Positions 27,802-35,544 of a stretch of 64,000 bases of DNA are shown here, piece after piece. This DNA is from Desulfovibrio sp. MES5 (GTDB lineage Bacteria > Desulfobacterota > Desulfovibrionia > Desulfovibrionales > Desulfovibrionaceae): assembly GCF_002237645.1 (NCBI RefSeq), contig NZ_MJUZ01000006.1:1-64000 (forward strand). The letters run 5' to 3'. Within the stretch, counting starts at the first letter, position 1; each line of letters opens with the position of its first letter. Below the pieces are notes generated by a model. That model did not search any database and was not told where the DNA came from. It saw only the letters and a list, made by a program, of their open reading frames with translations. A program made the position numbers and the translations under genes.

Positions 27802-28158
27802 ATGCCAACATTTTACTCCCCCACCGGCAATCCCGAAATATGGGACGAACAGCCAGAGAGCTACATTACTGTTGAAGAGTGGAAAGTTGCCCGTGCGGCC
27901 GAAGAAGCCGAAGCCGAAGCGGCGCGCCTTGCCGAATACAACAGCGTGGCCGCCAGAGCCTCACGATTGCGCGCAGCGCGTGATGCGCTCCTCGCTGCCA
28001 CAGACAAGTTTATGCTGGCTGATTATCCCATTAGTTCTGCAGAATTGGTGGAGGTCAAATCCTACCGTCAGATGCTGCGTGATCTGCCTGCACAGGAGGG
28101 CGCGCCTTTTGACGGCGGCGGCGATGACACGCCCTGGCCCGCGATTCCTCAACTGTAA
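27802..28158 (+). CDS. Tail fibre assembly/chaperone-like protein
   Basis: 118 aa. The N-terminus (PTFYSPTGNPEIWDEQPESY) is fibre-tip-like or chaperone-like. A charged helix follows, then SAELVEVKSYRQMLRDLPAQ and a Trp-Pro end, the pattern of phage tail assembly chaperones (Phage_tail_APC type) that follow fibre genes. GGAGG stands 5 bases before the ATG at 27802. It is 12 bases upstream of the next tail gene. It probably helps the glycine-rich fibre fold, by inference. Confidence 0.75.
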   Translation: MPTFYSPTGNPEIWDEQPESYITVEEWKVARAAEEAEAEAARLAEYNSVAARASRLRAARDALLAATDKFMLADYPISSAELVEVKSYRQMLRDLPAQEGAPFDGGGDDTPWPAIPQL

Positions 28159-28170
28159 CCGGAGCACGCC

Positions 28171-30270
28171 ATGCGCACAGCCCTGCAAAACTTTACTGGC
28201 GGCGAAATAGCGCCCACCCTTTCAGCGCGCTATGATCTGGCGCGATACCGCAACTGCCTTTTCTGCATGGAAAACATGCTCCCCGGCCTGCACGGCGACG
28301 CGGCCCGTCGCCCCGGCACCCGTTTTGTGGCGGACCTTGGCGGGTATTCCGTGCTTATCCCCTTCAGCTTCAGCGCCCTGGCCAGCCAGAATTTCGTGCT
28401 GGTTCTCGGCGACCACAGCCTGCGCATCGCCAGCGAGCGGGGGCTTGAGAACATTACCCCCATTGCGACGCCCTACAGCCCCGATGAACTGCTGGACATC
28501 TCCTACGCCCAGGTGGGGGACATCGTGTACCTCGCCCACAGCAATCACCCCCTGCACAAGGTGGTGCGCCGGGATGCGGTCAGCGGCTCCACCCCGGATT
28601 CCGACTCAGGCTCCGGGGATTCCAGTTCCACTGACGGGCATGCCGCATACGCCTGGCACCTGGAGGCAGTGGCACTCAACACGTCTCTCAAGCCGCCGAC
28701 CACGCCCACGGTGACATTTTCCGGCACGGCGGGCAGCTACACCCTGCGCTACAAGGTGGCGGCCGTGGACGCCAACGGGCGCGAATCCCTTGCTTCGCCC
28801 GCCGGGCAATGCGCCACGGGCCGCCATCCTTCCGACTGGGTGCAGGGCAACAGCGCGGCCATATCCTGGCCCGCCGTTACGGACGCGGTGGAATACAATA
28901 TCTACAGAGAAGAAGCGGGCTACTTTGGCTTTATCGGCGTTTCCACTGGCCTGAGCTTCAGCGACCAGAACTATGAGGCCGATACGTCCGACACCCCGAA
29001 AGAAGACTGGGATCCCTTTGCTGACGGCAATTACCCCGGCGTGGTGACCTTTCATCAGCAGCGTATGGTGCTGGCGGCCACGCCAAAAAGTCCGCAGGCC
29101 TTTTATATGTCGCGCGTGGGCGATTTTGAAAACTTTCGCAAATCCCGCCCGCTGCAGAATGATGACCCCGTGGAATACCTCATTGCCTCCGGCTCCATCG
29201 ACGCCGTCACCTGGGCCGCCAGCTTCGGCGATCTGCTGCTGGGCACATCTGGCAGCGAGTACAAGGCCACCGGGGGCGACGGCAAGGCCATCACGCCGGG
29301 CAACATCAGCATTACGGCCCAAAGCTACTGGGGCAGCGCGGGCCTTGCGCCCATAATCATCGGCAACTCCATCCTGCACGTGCAGCGCCACGGCGCCCGC
29401 GTGCGCGACCTCTTCTATTCGCTGGAAAAAGACGGCTACGCGGGCAATGACCTTTCCATCATGGCCCCGCACCTTTTTGAAGGGCACACCATTTTGCAAT
29501 GGGCCTATCAGCAGACGCCCGGCTCCACCATCTGGTGCCTGCGCGACGACGGCCTGCTGCTGGCTTTCACCTATATGAAGGAGCACGACATATGGGGCTG
29601 GTCGCGGCAGGTTACTGCCGGGCGGGTGCTTTCAGTGGCCGTCATCTCCGGCGAAAAGGGCGATACCCTCATGCTGGTAGTGGAACGCCTGGTAAACGGG
29701 CAGGAGCGCATTTTTCTCGAACGTCTTGCCCCGCAGTGGCAGGATCATGAAGCCATTGAGGAAGCCGTTTTTGTGGACTGCGGCCTGACCCTGCGCCCGC
29801 AGCAGCCCGAAGCCAGCCTGGACGGCCTGGATCACCTTGAAGGGTGCGGGCTGGCCATACTGGCGGACGGCAGCCCGGTAGAAGGCTGCGTGGTGCGCCA
29901 GGGCCGCATAGAACTGCCCTATGCGGCCAGCGTGGTGCAGGCGGGCCTGCCTTATGTTTCAAGCCTCGCCACCCTGCCCATAGAACTGGAGGCCTCTTCC
30001 GGCACAACGCTTGGCCGCCAGCGCGCCCACGGCATGTGCACCGCCCGCCTGTACCGCAGCGTTGGCGGCAAATACGGCCCCAGCAGGCAAGAACTCTACG
30101 ATCTGCCCTTTTTGCCGGAATACTGGGGGCAGGCGGTATTGCCCTACTCCGGCGACGTGTCCTTTGCCCCCGGCGGCACATGGGCGGCGTCAGACAATCT
30201 CTGGTTGGTTCAGGACAGACCCTTGCCCTTCCGGCTGCTTTCCCTGGTGCTGGAAGTGAGTTTTTCCTGA
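28171..30270 (+). CDS. Tail nozzle (tubular B-like) structural protein
   Basis: 699 aa, starting MRTALQNFTGGEIAPTLSAR, the hallmark N-terminus of large podovirus tail-tube or nozzle proteins, followed by RNCLFCMENMLPGLHGDAARRPGTRFV. The middle has a fibronectin-like segment (about residues 175-260) and a beta-propeller-like region with LLLGTSGSEYKATGGDGKAI and SYWGSAGLAPIIIGNSILHV. It would form the short tail through which DNA leaves. GGAG lies before the start. Length is normal for the class. Confidence 0.85.
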   Translation: MRTALQNFTGGEIAPTLSARYDLARYRNCLFCMENMLPGLHGDAARRPGTRFVADLGGYSVLIPFSFSALASQNFVLVLGDHSLRIASERGLENITPIATPYSPDELLDISYAQVGDIVYLAHSNHPLHKVVRRDAVSGSTPDSDSGSGDSSSTDGHAAYAWHLEAVALNTSLKPPTTPTVTFSGTAGSYTLRYKVAAVDANGRESLASPAGQCATGRHPSDWVQGNSAAISWPAVTDAVEYNIYREEAGYFGFIGVSTGLSFSDQNYEADTSDTPKEDWDPFADGNYPGVVTFHQQRMVLAATPKSPQAFYMSRVGDFENFRKSRPLQNDDPVEYLIASGSIDAVTWAASFGDLLLGTSGSEYKATGGDGKAITPGNISITAQSYWGSAGLAPIIIGNSILHVQRHGARVRDLFYSLEKDGYAGNDLSIMAPHLFEGHTILQWAYQQTPGSTIWCLRDDGLLLAFTYMKEHDIWGWSRQVTAGRVLSVAVISGEKGDTLMLVVERLVNGQERIFLERLAPQWQDHEAIEEAVFVDCGLTLRPQQPEASLDGLDHLEGCGLAILADGSPVEGCVVRQGRIELPYAASVVQAGLPYVSSLATLPIELEASSGTTLGRQRAHGMCTARLYRSVGGKYGPSRQELYDLPFLPEYWGQAVLPYSGDVSFAPGGTWAASDNLWLVQDRPLPFRLLSLVLEVSFS

Positions 30271-30323
30271 AGCAGCCGACACGCCTTCCCTGACTGATCC
30301 TGCAATGCCTTGAAACACATTGG

Positions 30324-30358
30324 TGGGGAGGAACCCTTGCGTAAAAGGGATCCTCCCC
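30324..30358. repeat. Diverged GC-hairpin repeat
   Basis: GGGGAGGA and TCCTCCCC arms with an internal CCCTT/AAGGG extension and a GCGTA loop. It is a shorter relative of the hairpins at 24913, 31655 and 46576. It may also act as a partial terminator after the nozzle gene. The rest of 30271-30530 shows no gene. Confidence 0.7.
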
Positions 30359-30530
30359 GGCGGCCTCATCATTACAAAAAACTATCTTCGTATTTCACAT
30401 CATTACAAAAAACGCCTCGGCCTGAACACGGCTGCCAGAAACCACGCCTGCCGCCATGCGCAACCGTACAATCAATCTGCCCATATTCGCCTGTTTACTG
30501 CATCTCCCTGAATCAACAAAGGAGAACACC

Positions 30531-30989
30531 ATGCTGGCATTTGCCACCGAACCCTTCGCACAACTGGAGGCCGAGGCCCGGCCCCTCACCGCCGCGCACT
30601 GGAGCGAAGTGGAGGCCCCCCTGCACGGAAAAGCGGCCTATGGTCTTGACGCGGCACGCTACGCCCGCCTTGAAAGCCTGAGCATGCTGCACGTCAGCGC
30701 CGCCCGCGCCCCCGACGGCGCTCTGGCAGGCTATGCGGCCTTTACCCTTGTGCCCTGCCCACACCGCCAGGGCATGCTGCTGGCGGCTCTGGACGGACTG
30801 TATCTGTCCCCGCAGGCGCGGGGCGGCTTCACGGCCTTTAACCTGCTGCGCCATGCCGAGACGGAACTCAGGCAACGCGGCGCAGGTCTTGTGCAGTACA
30901 GCTCGCCCGCCTCACGCCCCTGTGACGCCCTGTACCGCCGCCTCGGCGCGCACCATACCGAAACCATCTGGCACAAGGAGCTTTGCTGA
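30531..30989 (+). CDS. Phage-encoded GNAT-type acetyltransferase
   Basis: 152 aa. The GNAT core is visible: GALAGYAAFTLVPCPHRQ, then LDGLYLSPQARGGFTAFNLL, which holds the acetyl-CoA pyrophosphate loop (QARGGF), and RPCDALYRRLGAHHTETIWH at the end. GGAG is 7 bases before the ATG at 30531. The stop overlaps the next gene start. Acetyltransferases of this type are frequent in podovirus tail modules; the target is unknown. Confidence 0.8.
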   Translation: MLAFATEPFAQLEAEARPLTAAHWSEVEAPLHGKAAYGLDAARYARLESLSMLHVSAARAPDGALAGYAAFTLVPCPHRQGMLLAALDGLYLSPQARGGFTAFNLLRHAETELRQRGAGLVQYSSPASRPCDALYRRLGAHHTETIWHKELC

Positions 30990-31564
30990 TGGCCATTGCA
31001 ACCAGTACAGCCGCTGCCATAAGCGCAGCCGTAGCTCTGGCCGGAGCCGCCGTGGGCACGGTCAGTTCCATCCAGCAGGCTGAAAGCCGCCGCCAACAGG
31101 CCGAATATCAGTCTCAAATGGCTGAGCGCAGCGCACAGCAGGCGGAACAGAGCGCCACCCTGGCGGATGATGCCGCCAGGCAGGAAAAACAGGCCGGGTA
31201 TGAAGCTGCGGTAAAAAAACGGCAGGAGGCCGCCCGCATCATCGGCGGGCAAAGAGCGCAGGCGTCGACATCCGGCGCGCAGGTTGACGCGGGCAGCCAG
31301 CTCGATCTGAACCTTGATACCACGGAAAAAGGCGAACTGGACGCCCTGGCCCAGGAGCAGCAGGGCAATGCCGCCTCATATAACCAGCAGGTGCGCGCCT
31401 GGAACCTGCGCAATCAGGCCACAGCGGCCGCTTTGAACGCCGAAAATCTCGGCAGTCACGCGCAGACCGATTATCTGGGCCTGACCACCACCCTGATCAA
31501 CGGCGCTTCCCGCATGGGGCGCAACTTCTACACCCTCGGCACGCGCGGCCCACTGTTGCCCTGA
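30989..31564 (+). CDS. Internal virion/ejection-like protein
   Basis: 191 aa. An Ala/Gly-rich hydrophobic N-terminus (ISAAVALAGAAVGTVSS) is followed by a long Gln/Ala-rich helix (QQAEYQSQMAERSAQQAEQS) and a region GGQRAQASTSGAQVDAGSQL typical of T7 gp14-like internal virion proteins that help DNA cross the envelope. No gp15 or gp16-size ejection proteins follow, so the ejection set looks reduced. It is the last clear virion gene of the module. Confidence 0.8.
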   Translation: MAIATSTAAAISAAVALAGAAVGTVSSIQQAESRRQQAEYQSQMAERSAQQAEQSATLADDAARQEKQAGYEAAVKKRQEAARIIGGQRAQASTSGAQVDAGSQLDLNLDTTEKGELDALAQEQQGNAASYNQQVRAWNLRNQATAAALNAENLGSHAQTDYLGLTTTLINGASRMGRNFYTLGTRGPLLP

Positions 31565-31587
31565 GTACGTAGGCGGGGAGCCAAAAT

Positions 31588-31710
31588 GCTTTTGTGGGGG
31601 AGGGACGTCAGCCCCTTAAGCGCCGCAATCTCGGTTGCCGGGCCAGAATGCTTTGTGGGGGAGGGACCCTTTTGAAAAAGGGTCCCTCCCCCACGCCCCC
31701 ACCCCCTAAA
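31588..31710. repeat. GC-hairpin repeat, one full and one partial copy
   Basis: Bases 31655-31694 form the GTGGGGGAGGGACCC / GGGTCCCTCCCCCAC hairpin with conserved downstream CCCCACCCCCTAAAA. A truncated copy (TTGTGGGGGAGGGAC) lies at 31596-31611, so the element seems partly duplicated. It lies after the last virion gene and may stop transcription, although no T-run follows. Confidence 0.8.
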
Positions 31711-31832
31711 ACGTTTATTCCTGTTTTACGGCTCTTGAAGGGGGTCTTCACATCCGAAACGAGGCTTCCAAGGGTTTGCGCAACGTCTTTCTCTGAAAAA
31801 ACAATAAAACCTCTTTGCTTAAGGGGGGCATT

Positions 31833-32486
31833 TTGAAACGCTCACGCCACAACCGCTATGGCGTTTTCAAGTCCGAGCTGGTTAAAACAGCGCAGTTCAG
31901 CCCGATTTTTGAACTGCCGCAGTTGGAGCCGGTTCATTTTACTCCTGCCAATGCCCTTCCTTTTGAAAAGGCATATAGCAAGGCGACCGACAAAAACTGG
32001 CTGCATTTCTACACTCACGATCATATTTTTGAATGTGTCTGGAACAATCCAAAGCGCTACCTGCCGGTATTCAAGCGTATTGCCGGCGTAATTACGCCGG
32101 ACTTCAGCATATACCGCGAAATGCCATTGGCCATGCAGATATGGAACACCTACCGCAACAGAGCACTGGCCTTTTGGCTGCAACGTGAGGGCGTGCCAAT
32201 CATACCCAATATCCGATGGGGAGACGAACGCACCTACGCCTCTGCCTTTGAAGGTCTGCCCAAAGGGGGAACCGTGGCCGTCAGCACCAATGGCCTGCTG
32301 CGCAACAAACTGGACAGAGAATATTTCAAACAGGGCCTGGCCGTTATGATTGAAACGCTCCAGCCGCGAACCGTCGTCAACTACAGCCGGATGCCGGACG
32401 ATACTTTTGGGCCTTACCGTAACAACGGGCCAGAACTGATTGAAATACCATACTACGCATTTTCTGCTCGCAAGGAGGCCGCGTAA
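31833..32486 (+). CDS. DUF4417-like protein at the end of the phage module
   Basis: 217 aa. YSKATDKNWLHFYTHDHIFE, VITPDFSIYREMPLAMQIWN, RNRALAFWLQREGVPIIPN and GGTVAVSTNGLL match the DUF4417 family, common in phages and mobile elements, with no proven function. The start appears to be a TTG at 31833, with AAGGGGGG 5-6 bases before it; no in-frame ATG is nearby. GC content is lower than in the structural genes, and it follows repeat DNA, so it looks like an added cargo gene. It overlaps the next gene (TAATG). Confidence 0.78.
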   Translation: MKRSRHNRYGVFKSELVKTAQFSPIFELPQLEPVHFTPANALPFEKAYSKATDKNWLHFYTHDHIFECVWNNPKRYLPVFKRIAGVITPDFSIYREMPLAMQIWNTYRNRALAFWLQREGVPIIPNIRWGDERTYASAFEGLPKGGTVAVSTNGLLRNKLDREYFKQGLAVMIETLQPRTVVNYSRMPDDTFGPYRNNGPELIEIPYYAFSARKEAA

Positions 32487-32824
32487 TGGGTGGTGGACGT
32501 GGTGGTGGATTTTTTGCAGGAACAGACGGCTGGCGCGCGTCAGAGGCTTTTGCCAGGGGAACGCTGGTTGCGGCGGCTGCTCAGAACACGGCTACGGACG
32601 CTGGTGGCGGCTCCGGCGGGATACTTGATGCTTTGCGCCCGTGGTGGTCTTACCCGTATGGACATCCAGAAAAAACAAAAAAGATTGAAATGCTGCAAAA
32701 GGCTTTAAAACCGAGAGCGGAAAAAATGGCAAACGGATTTATGTATATGCCAGATATGCCAAACCTGCAGGAAGAATTGATTTATAGTGGAATTGAACTT
32801 TTTAAAAAAAAGCAAAAAAACTGA
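32486..32824 (+). CDS. Small unknown protein coupled to the DUF4417-like gene
   Basis: 112 aa. A Gly/Ala-rich first half (MGGGRGGGFFAGTDGWR) and a Lys-rich, AT-rich second half ending in FKKKQKN. GGAGG precedes the ATG, which overlaps the previous stop. I recognise no domain. Base composition is markedly AT-rich toward the 3' end. It is the last plus-strand gene before the orientation changes, so I take it as the right edge of the phage-like region. Confidence 0.62.
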   Translation: MGGGRGGGFFAGTDGWRASEAFARGTLVAAAAQNTATDAGGGSGGILDALRPWWSYPYGHPEKTKKIEMLQKALKPRAEKMANGFMYMPDMPNLQEELIYSGIELFKKKQKN

Positions 32825-32874
32825 TACCGTCAAAAGCACAAGCATATTTTCCGCAAAAAATCATCAATGGTAAA

Positions 32875-33315
32875 TTATTGATGGCTTTTTGCGGAGCTAT
32901 CTTGTTTAAGATACTTTCCAGAAAAGAAGTATGTACTTAATATAAAATATAAATAAATTACTGACGCTAGAAATCCATGGTCAATAGGAACAAGGCGGTC
33001 TTTTTTGAACCAAAAAATATTGTCCATAGTACCGGGCACATCGGAAGGTCTCACTTTATCCGTACTTCCAAAAACATTGAGCAGCATCATGATCACACAA
33101 TATGCCAGTACGATATTGACACTAGGCTCCAGAATCTTTTTATCAAAAAAACTTGCCACAAGGGCCATACCCACAAAAATGCGTATGCATTCCGTCATGA
33201 CCACATAAGCAAAAGACGCCTGTTCCCAATGTCCGCCATACAACCATATAAAGTGGTCAACAACAATAAAGGCAAATAGTACGATTCTGTGGCGAGTATC
33301 AACAGATATACGCAT
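32875..33315 (-). CDS. Small multi-pass membrane protein, paralogue 1
   Basis: 146 aa with about four hydrophobic segments (IVLFAFIVVDHFIWLYG, VVMTECIRIFVGMALVASFF, VNIVLAYCVIMMLLNVFG, FLASVIYLYFILSTYFFSG). It has a conserved charged stretch FWFKKDRLVPIDHGF. I recognise no family. It is roughly 70 percent identical by eye to 33495-33935, in tandem and the same orientation. The ATG at 33315 makes both paralogues the same length. AT-rich relative to the surroundings. Possible roles such as superinfection exclusion or immunity are only guesses from its place beside the phage-like module. Confidence 0.7.
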   Translation of the reverse strand: MRISVDTRHRIVLFAFIVVDHFIWLYGGHWEQASFAYVVMTECIRIFVGMALVASFFDKKILEPSVNIVLAYCVIMMLLNVFGSTDKVRPSDVPGTMDNIFWFKKDRLVPIDHGFLASVIYLYFILSTYFFSGKYLKQDSSAKSHQ

Positions 33316-33494
33316 AGTTAATGACCTCAGGCTGTCTGCTTTTACAAACAAAATCACCGAGCCATTAGGCTGAACATATTAGAACTTAACGCGTGCAGCT
33401 ACTATCACCGATATTACTCCATGAATCTCTCAATAACAGCCAATATTCCTTTAAAATATGCCTATGGAAAAAATGATAAGTATCTTTACAGAGC

Positions 33495-33935
33495 CTATTT
33501 ATATTTTTTTGCAATAATTTCTGGATCAATATACTTTCCAGAGAAAAAATATGCACTCAATATAAAATATAAATAAACTACTGACGCAAGAAATCCGTGT
33601 TCAATAGGAACAAGGCGGTCTTTTTTGAACCAAAAAACATTGGGCATTGAACCGGGCACTTCGGAAAAATTCGTTTTATCCGTGGCACCGATAAAATTGA
33701 GCAACATCATGGCTACGCAATACGCCAGCACAAACTTAACGCTGCCCTCCAGAATTTTTGGGTAAAAAAAGCTTGCCACAAGGGCAATGGCCACAAGAAT
33801 CCGGATGCATTCCGTCATGACCACATAGGCAAAAGACGCCTGTTCCCAATGTCCGGCATACAGCCACACCAGATGGTCAAGGATAACAAAGAGCAAGAGC
33901 ACTATTCTATGGCGATTATCACCAGATATACGCAT
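33495..33935 (-). CDS. Small multi-pass membrane protein, paralogue 2
   Basis: 146 aa, tandem duplicate of 32875-33315. Identical blocks include GHWEQASFAYVVMTECIRI and NVFWFKKDRLVPIEHGF (Val and Glu replacing Ile and Asp), while the C-terminal tail and the loop after TDK differ. GAGG stands 6 bases before the ATG. The 180-base gap to paralogue 1 is AT-rich and without clear features. Conservation of the loops as well as the membrane segments indicates both copies have been under selection. Confidence 0.72.
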   Translation of the reverse strand: MRISGDNRHRIVLLLFVILDHLVWLYAGHWEQASFAYVVMTECIRILVAIALVASFFYPKILEGSVKFVLAYCVAMMLLNFIGATDKTNFSEVPGSMPNVFWFKKDRLVPIEHGFLASVVYLYFILSAYFFSGKYIDPEIIAKKYK

Positions 33936-33977
33936 TCAAGCCTCGCGCTGGCCGGTTATTGCAGAAAACCATCGCTA

Positions 33978-34136
33978 CTCTAGGGGCTGTTTTTAAATTA
34001 ATGATTTTGCGCCAAGGGCAAGGAAAAGGGCTTTTTTACGAGAGGAATGTACTTTTGCGGTACATGACGCGAGTAAAAAAGAGCCTTTTGACGCAGCCAA
34101 TTGGACAAAAGAATTATTTAGAAACAGTCCCTAGCC
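33978..34136. repeat. Long imperfect palindrome (MITE-like element)
   Basis: The ends CTAGGGGCTGTTTTTAAATT and AAACAGTCCCTAG are inverted copies with few changes. Inner arms AAAAGGGCTTTTTTAC and GTAAAAAAGAGCCTTTT also pair. The whole 159 bases could fold into one long hairpin. No coding content. It lies between the membrane paralogue and the cobU block, close to where a phage-region boundary would fall. Confidence 0.72.
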
Positions 34137-34153
34137 ACTGAACGTATCAGACC

Positions 34154-34846
34154 TCACTGCACGCTGCGGCTTTCGTCGGCAACCTGCCCCATAAGGGCTT
34201 CAAGGTTTTCAACAGCAACCAGCCGCCCGGAGCTGCTACCGTCAAAATTCACTCTTCCGTTCACCCGGTAACTTTCGCCATTGCCGTGATCGTAGACAGT
34301 AAAAGGCACCAGCCAGTCGCCATTTTTGGCGCGAGCCTCGCCCACCTGCCGAATTTCCTTGCGGCCAGTGGAAGCGTCCGCGAACAGGGGGGCCAGCACG
34401 CCCTGAGCGGCGCGCCCTTCCACCTTGCGCCCAGCAAACGCGCCGGAACTGATGCCGTTGACGATAAAGGCGCGTGATTCATTGAGCAGAAGGGCGCGCA
34501 CCGTGGCGCTGCCCTGCTCGCCCGATGCGGCCTGAGAAAACAGTATGGCCAGCATGGGCGGCAACTCGGCCGCTGCCTGCGGCTGCCTGGCCCGCCGCAC
34601 AAAAATATCCAGGGCGGCAGCAAGAATGCCGTCCATATCCACAAGCTTTTCAAAAGCCGCCGTATCGGCGCTGTCCACGGCTTTGCCAGCCTGCACGACG
34701 CACTGCCGCGCGGCGGCTGCCGTGCCTGCCGCCAGTGACGGCGAGGCAAATGCCAAACACAGAGTCATCAGAAAAAGACACAACAAAACCAGCGGCATGG
34801 CCCTTTTATGGGACGTGCCGCTGCATTTGCGCGAACAGTTCAACAT
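34154..34846 (-). CDS. Exported protein of unknown function
   Basis: 230 aa. The signal peptide includes a long hydrophobic stretch (AMPLVLLCLFLMTLCLAFAS) cut near SLAAGTAA. The mature protein has helical repeats with VDSADTAAFEKLVDMDGILA and a C-terminal beta part (WLVPFTVYDHGNGESYRVNG). The layout resembles DUF2939-type periplasmic proteins, but I am not certain. The ATG at 34846 has GGAGG 5 bases before it and overlaps the cobU stop by 7 bases, so it is co-translated with cobU; a cobalamin link is not otherwise supported. Confidence 0.7.
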   Translation of the reverse strand: MLNCSRKCSGTSHKRAMPLVLLCLFLMTLCLAFASPSLAAGTAAAARQCVVQAGKAVDSADTAAFEKLVDMDGILAAALDIFVRRARQPQAAAELPPMLAILFSQAASGEQGSATVRALLLNESRAFIVNGISSGAFAGRKVEGRAAQGVLAPLFADASTGRKEIRQVGEARAKNGDWLVPFTVYDHGNGESYRVNGRVNFDGSSSGRLVAVENLEALMGQVADESRSVQ

Positions 34847-35544
34847 AGTTCCTCCGGCAGCGCCCCCTTGAGAGCCAGGGGCAGGCCGCAACTGACAAAA
34901 ACCACATGGTGGCAGACTCGGGCCAGTTCCTGATTTGCAAGGCCAAGCACGTCATTAAAGGCTCGCCCCAGAGGCGACATGGGCACAAGGCCCAGGCCCG
35001 TTTCGGCGCTGACCACGGCCACAGGCAAAGGGGGCGCGGCCAGACGCTCCCCAAGGGCCGATACGTTACGTAAAATTATCTCCTCGTCCTGATCGCGGGC
35101 AAGAAGATTGGCAATCCACAGGCTTATACAGTCCAGCAAAATGACGCCCGGTGCGGCGCTTTCCGGCCCGCCTGGCCCTTTCGGCATTTTTGGCCCGTTC
35201 GGCATTTCTGGCCCGTTCGGCATTTCTGGCCCGTCTGGCACGTCTGGCCCTACCGGGCCGTCCATTGCCGATGGCGTCTGCGAAGAGCGCACACCGCCAA
35301 CCTGAGATGTCGCTGCAAAAAGACGGTCAAGAGCGGCGGCGGGATTCAAAGGTTCCTCAAGGCATTGCCAGCCAGCGCCGCGCATATTCTGATGCCTCGT
35401 CACACGGCGCGCCATTTCCTCATCCTCGGCCCAGCAGGTAGCCAGATACAGACGCTGCGGGGCCACGGCTTCGGCCCAGCGCTGGGCTATACCGCTTTTG
35501 CCGCTGCGTGTGCCTCCCACAAAAAAGACGCAACGTGCGCTCAA
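34840..35544 (-). CDS. cobU: Adenosylcobinamide kinase/guanylyltransferase CobU, with collagen-like insert
   Basis: 234 aa. It carries the P-loop FVGGTRSGKSGIAQRW near the N-terminus, YLATCWAEDEEMARRVTRHQ, ILLDCISLWIANLL and VVSAETGLGLVPMSPLGRAF, all CobU/CobP landmarks. The enzyme phosphorylates adenosylcobinamide and then attaches GMP in the nucleotide-loop step of B12 synthesis. Family members are about 180 aa. The extra length is a Pro/Gly/Asn/Met run (about residues 95-127) encoded by 18-base tandem repeats. The start overlaps the stop of the preceding gene by 4 bases. No other cob gene or cobalamin riboswitch is seen in the window. Confidence 0.9.
   Translation of the reverse strand: MSARCVFFVGGTRSGKSGIAQRWAEAVAPQRLYLATCWAEDEEMARRVTRHQNMRGAGWQCLEEPLNPAAALDRLFAATSQVGGVRSSQTPSAMDGPVGPDVPDGPEMPNGPEMPNGPKMPKGPGGPESAAPGVILLDCISLWIANLLARDQDEEIILRNVSALGERLAAPPLPVAVVSAETGLGLVPMSPLGRAFNDVLGLANQELARVCHHVVFVSCGLPLALKGALPEELC
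35160..35262. repeat. 18-base tandem repeat inside cobU
   Basis: On the plus strand the unit is CCGTTCGGCATTTCTGGC, with two exact and about three degenerate copies, bounded by more GGCCC-rich sequence. It encodes GPEMPN-type hexapeptides in the cobU frame, and every unit is a multiple of three, so copy changes would keep the frame. Confidence 0.85.

Noticed and set aside
13000-33000. Search for a diversity-generating retroelement, because the head genes resemble BPP-1
   Set aside because: No reverse transcriptase frame and no template/variable repeat pair were seen near the fibre gene.
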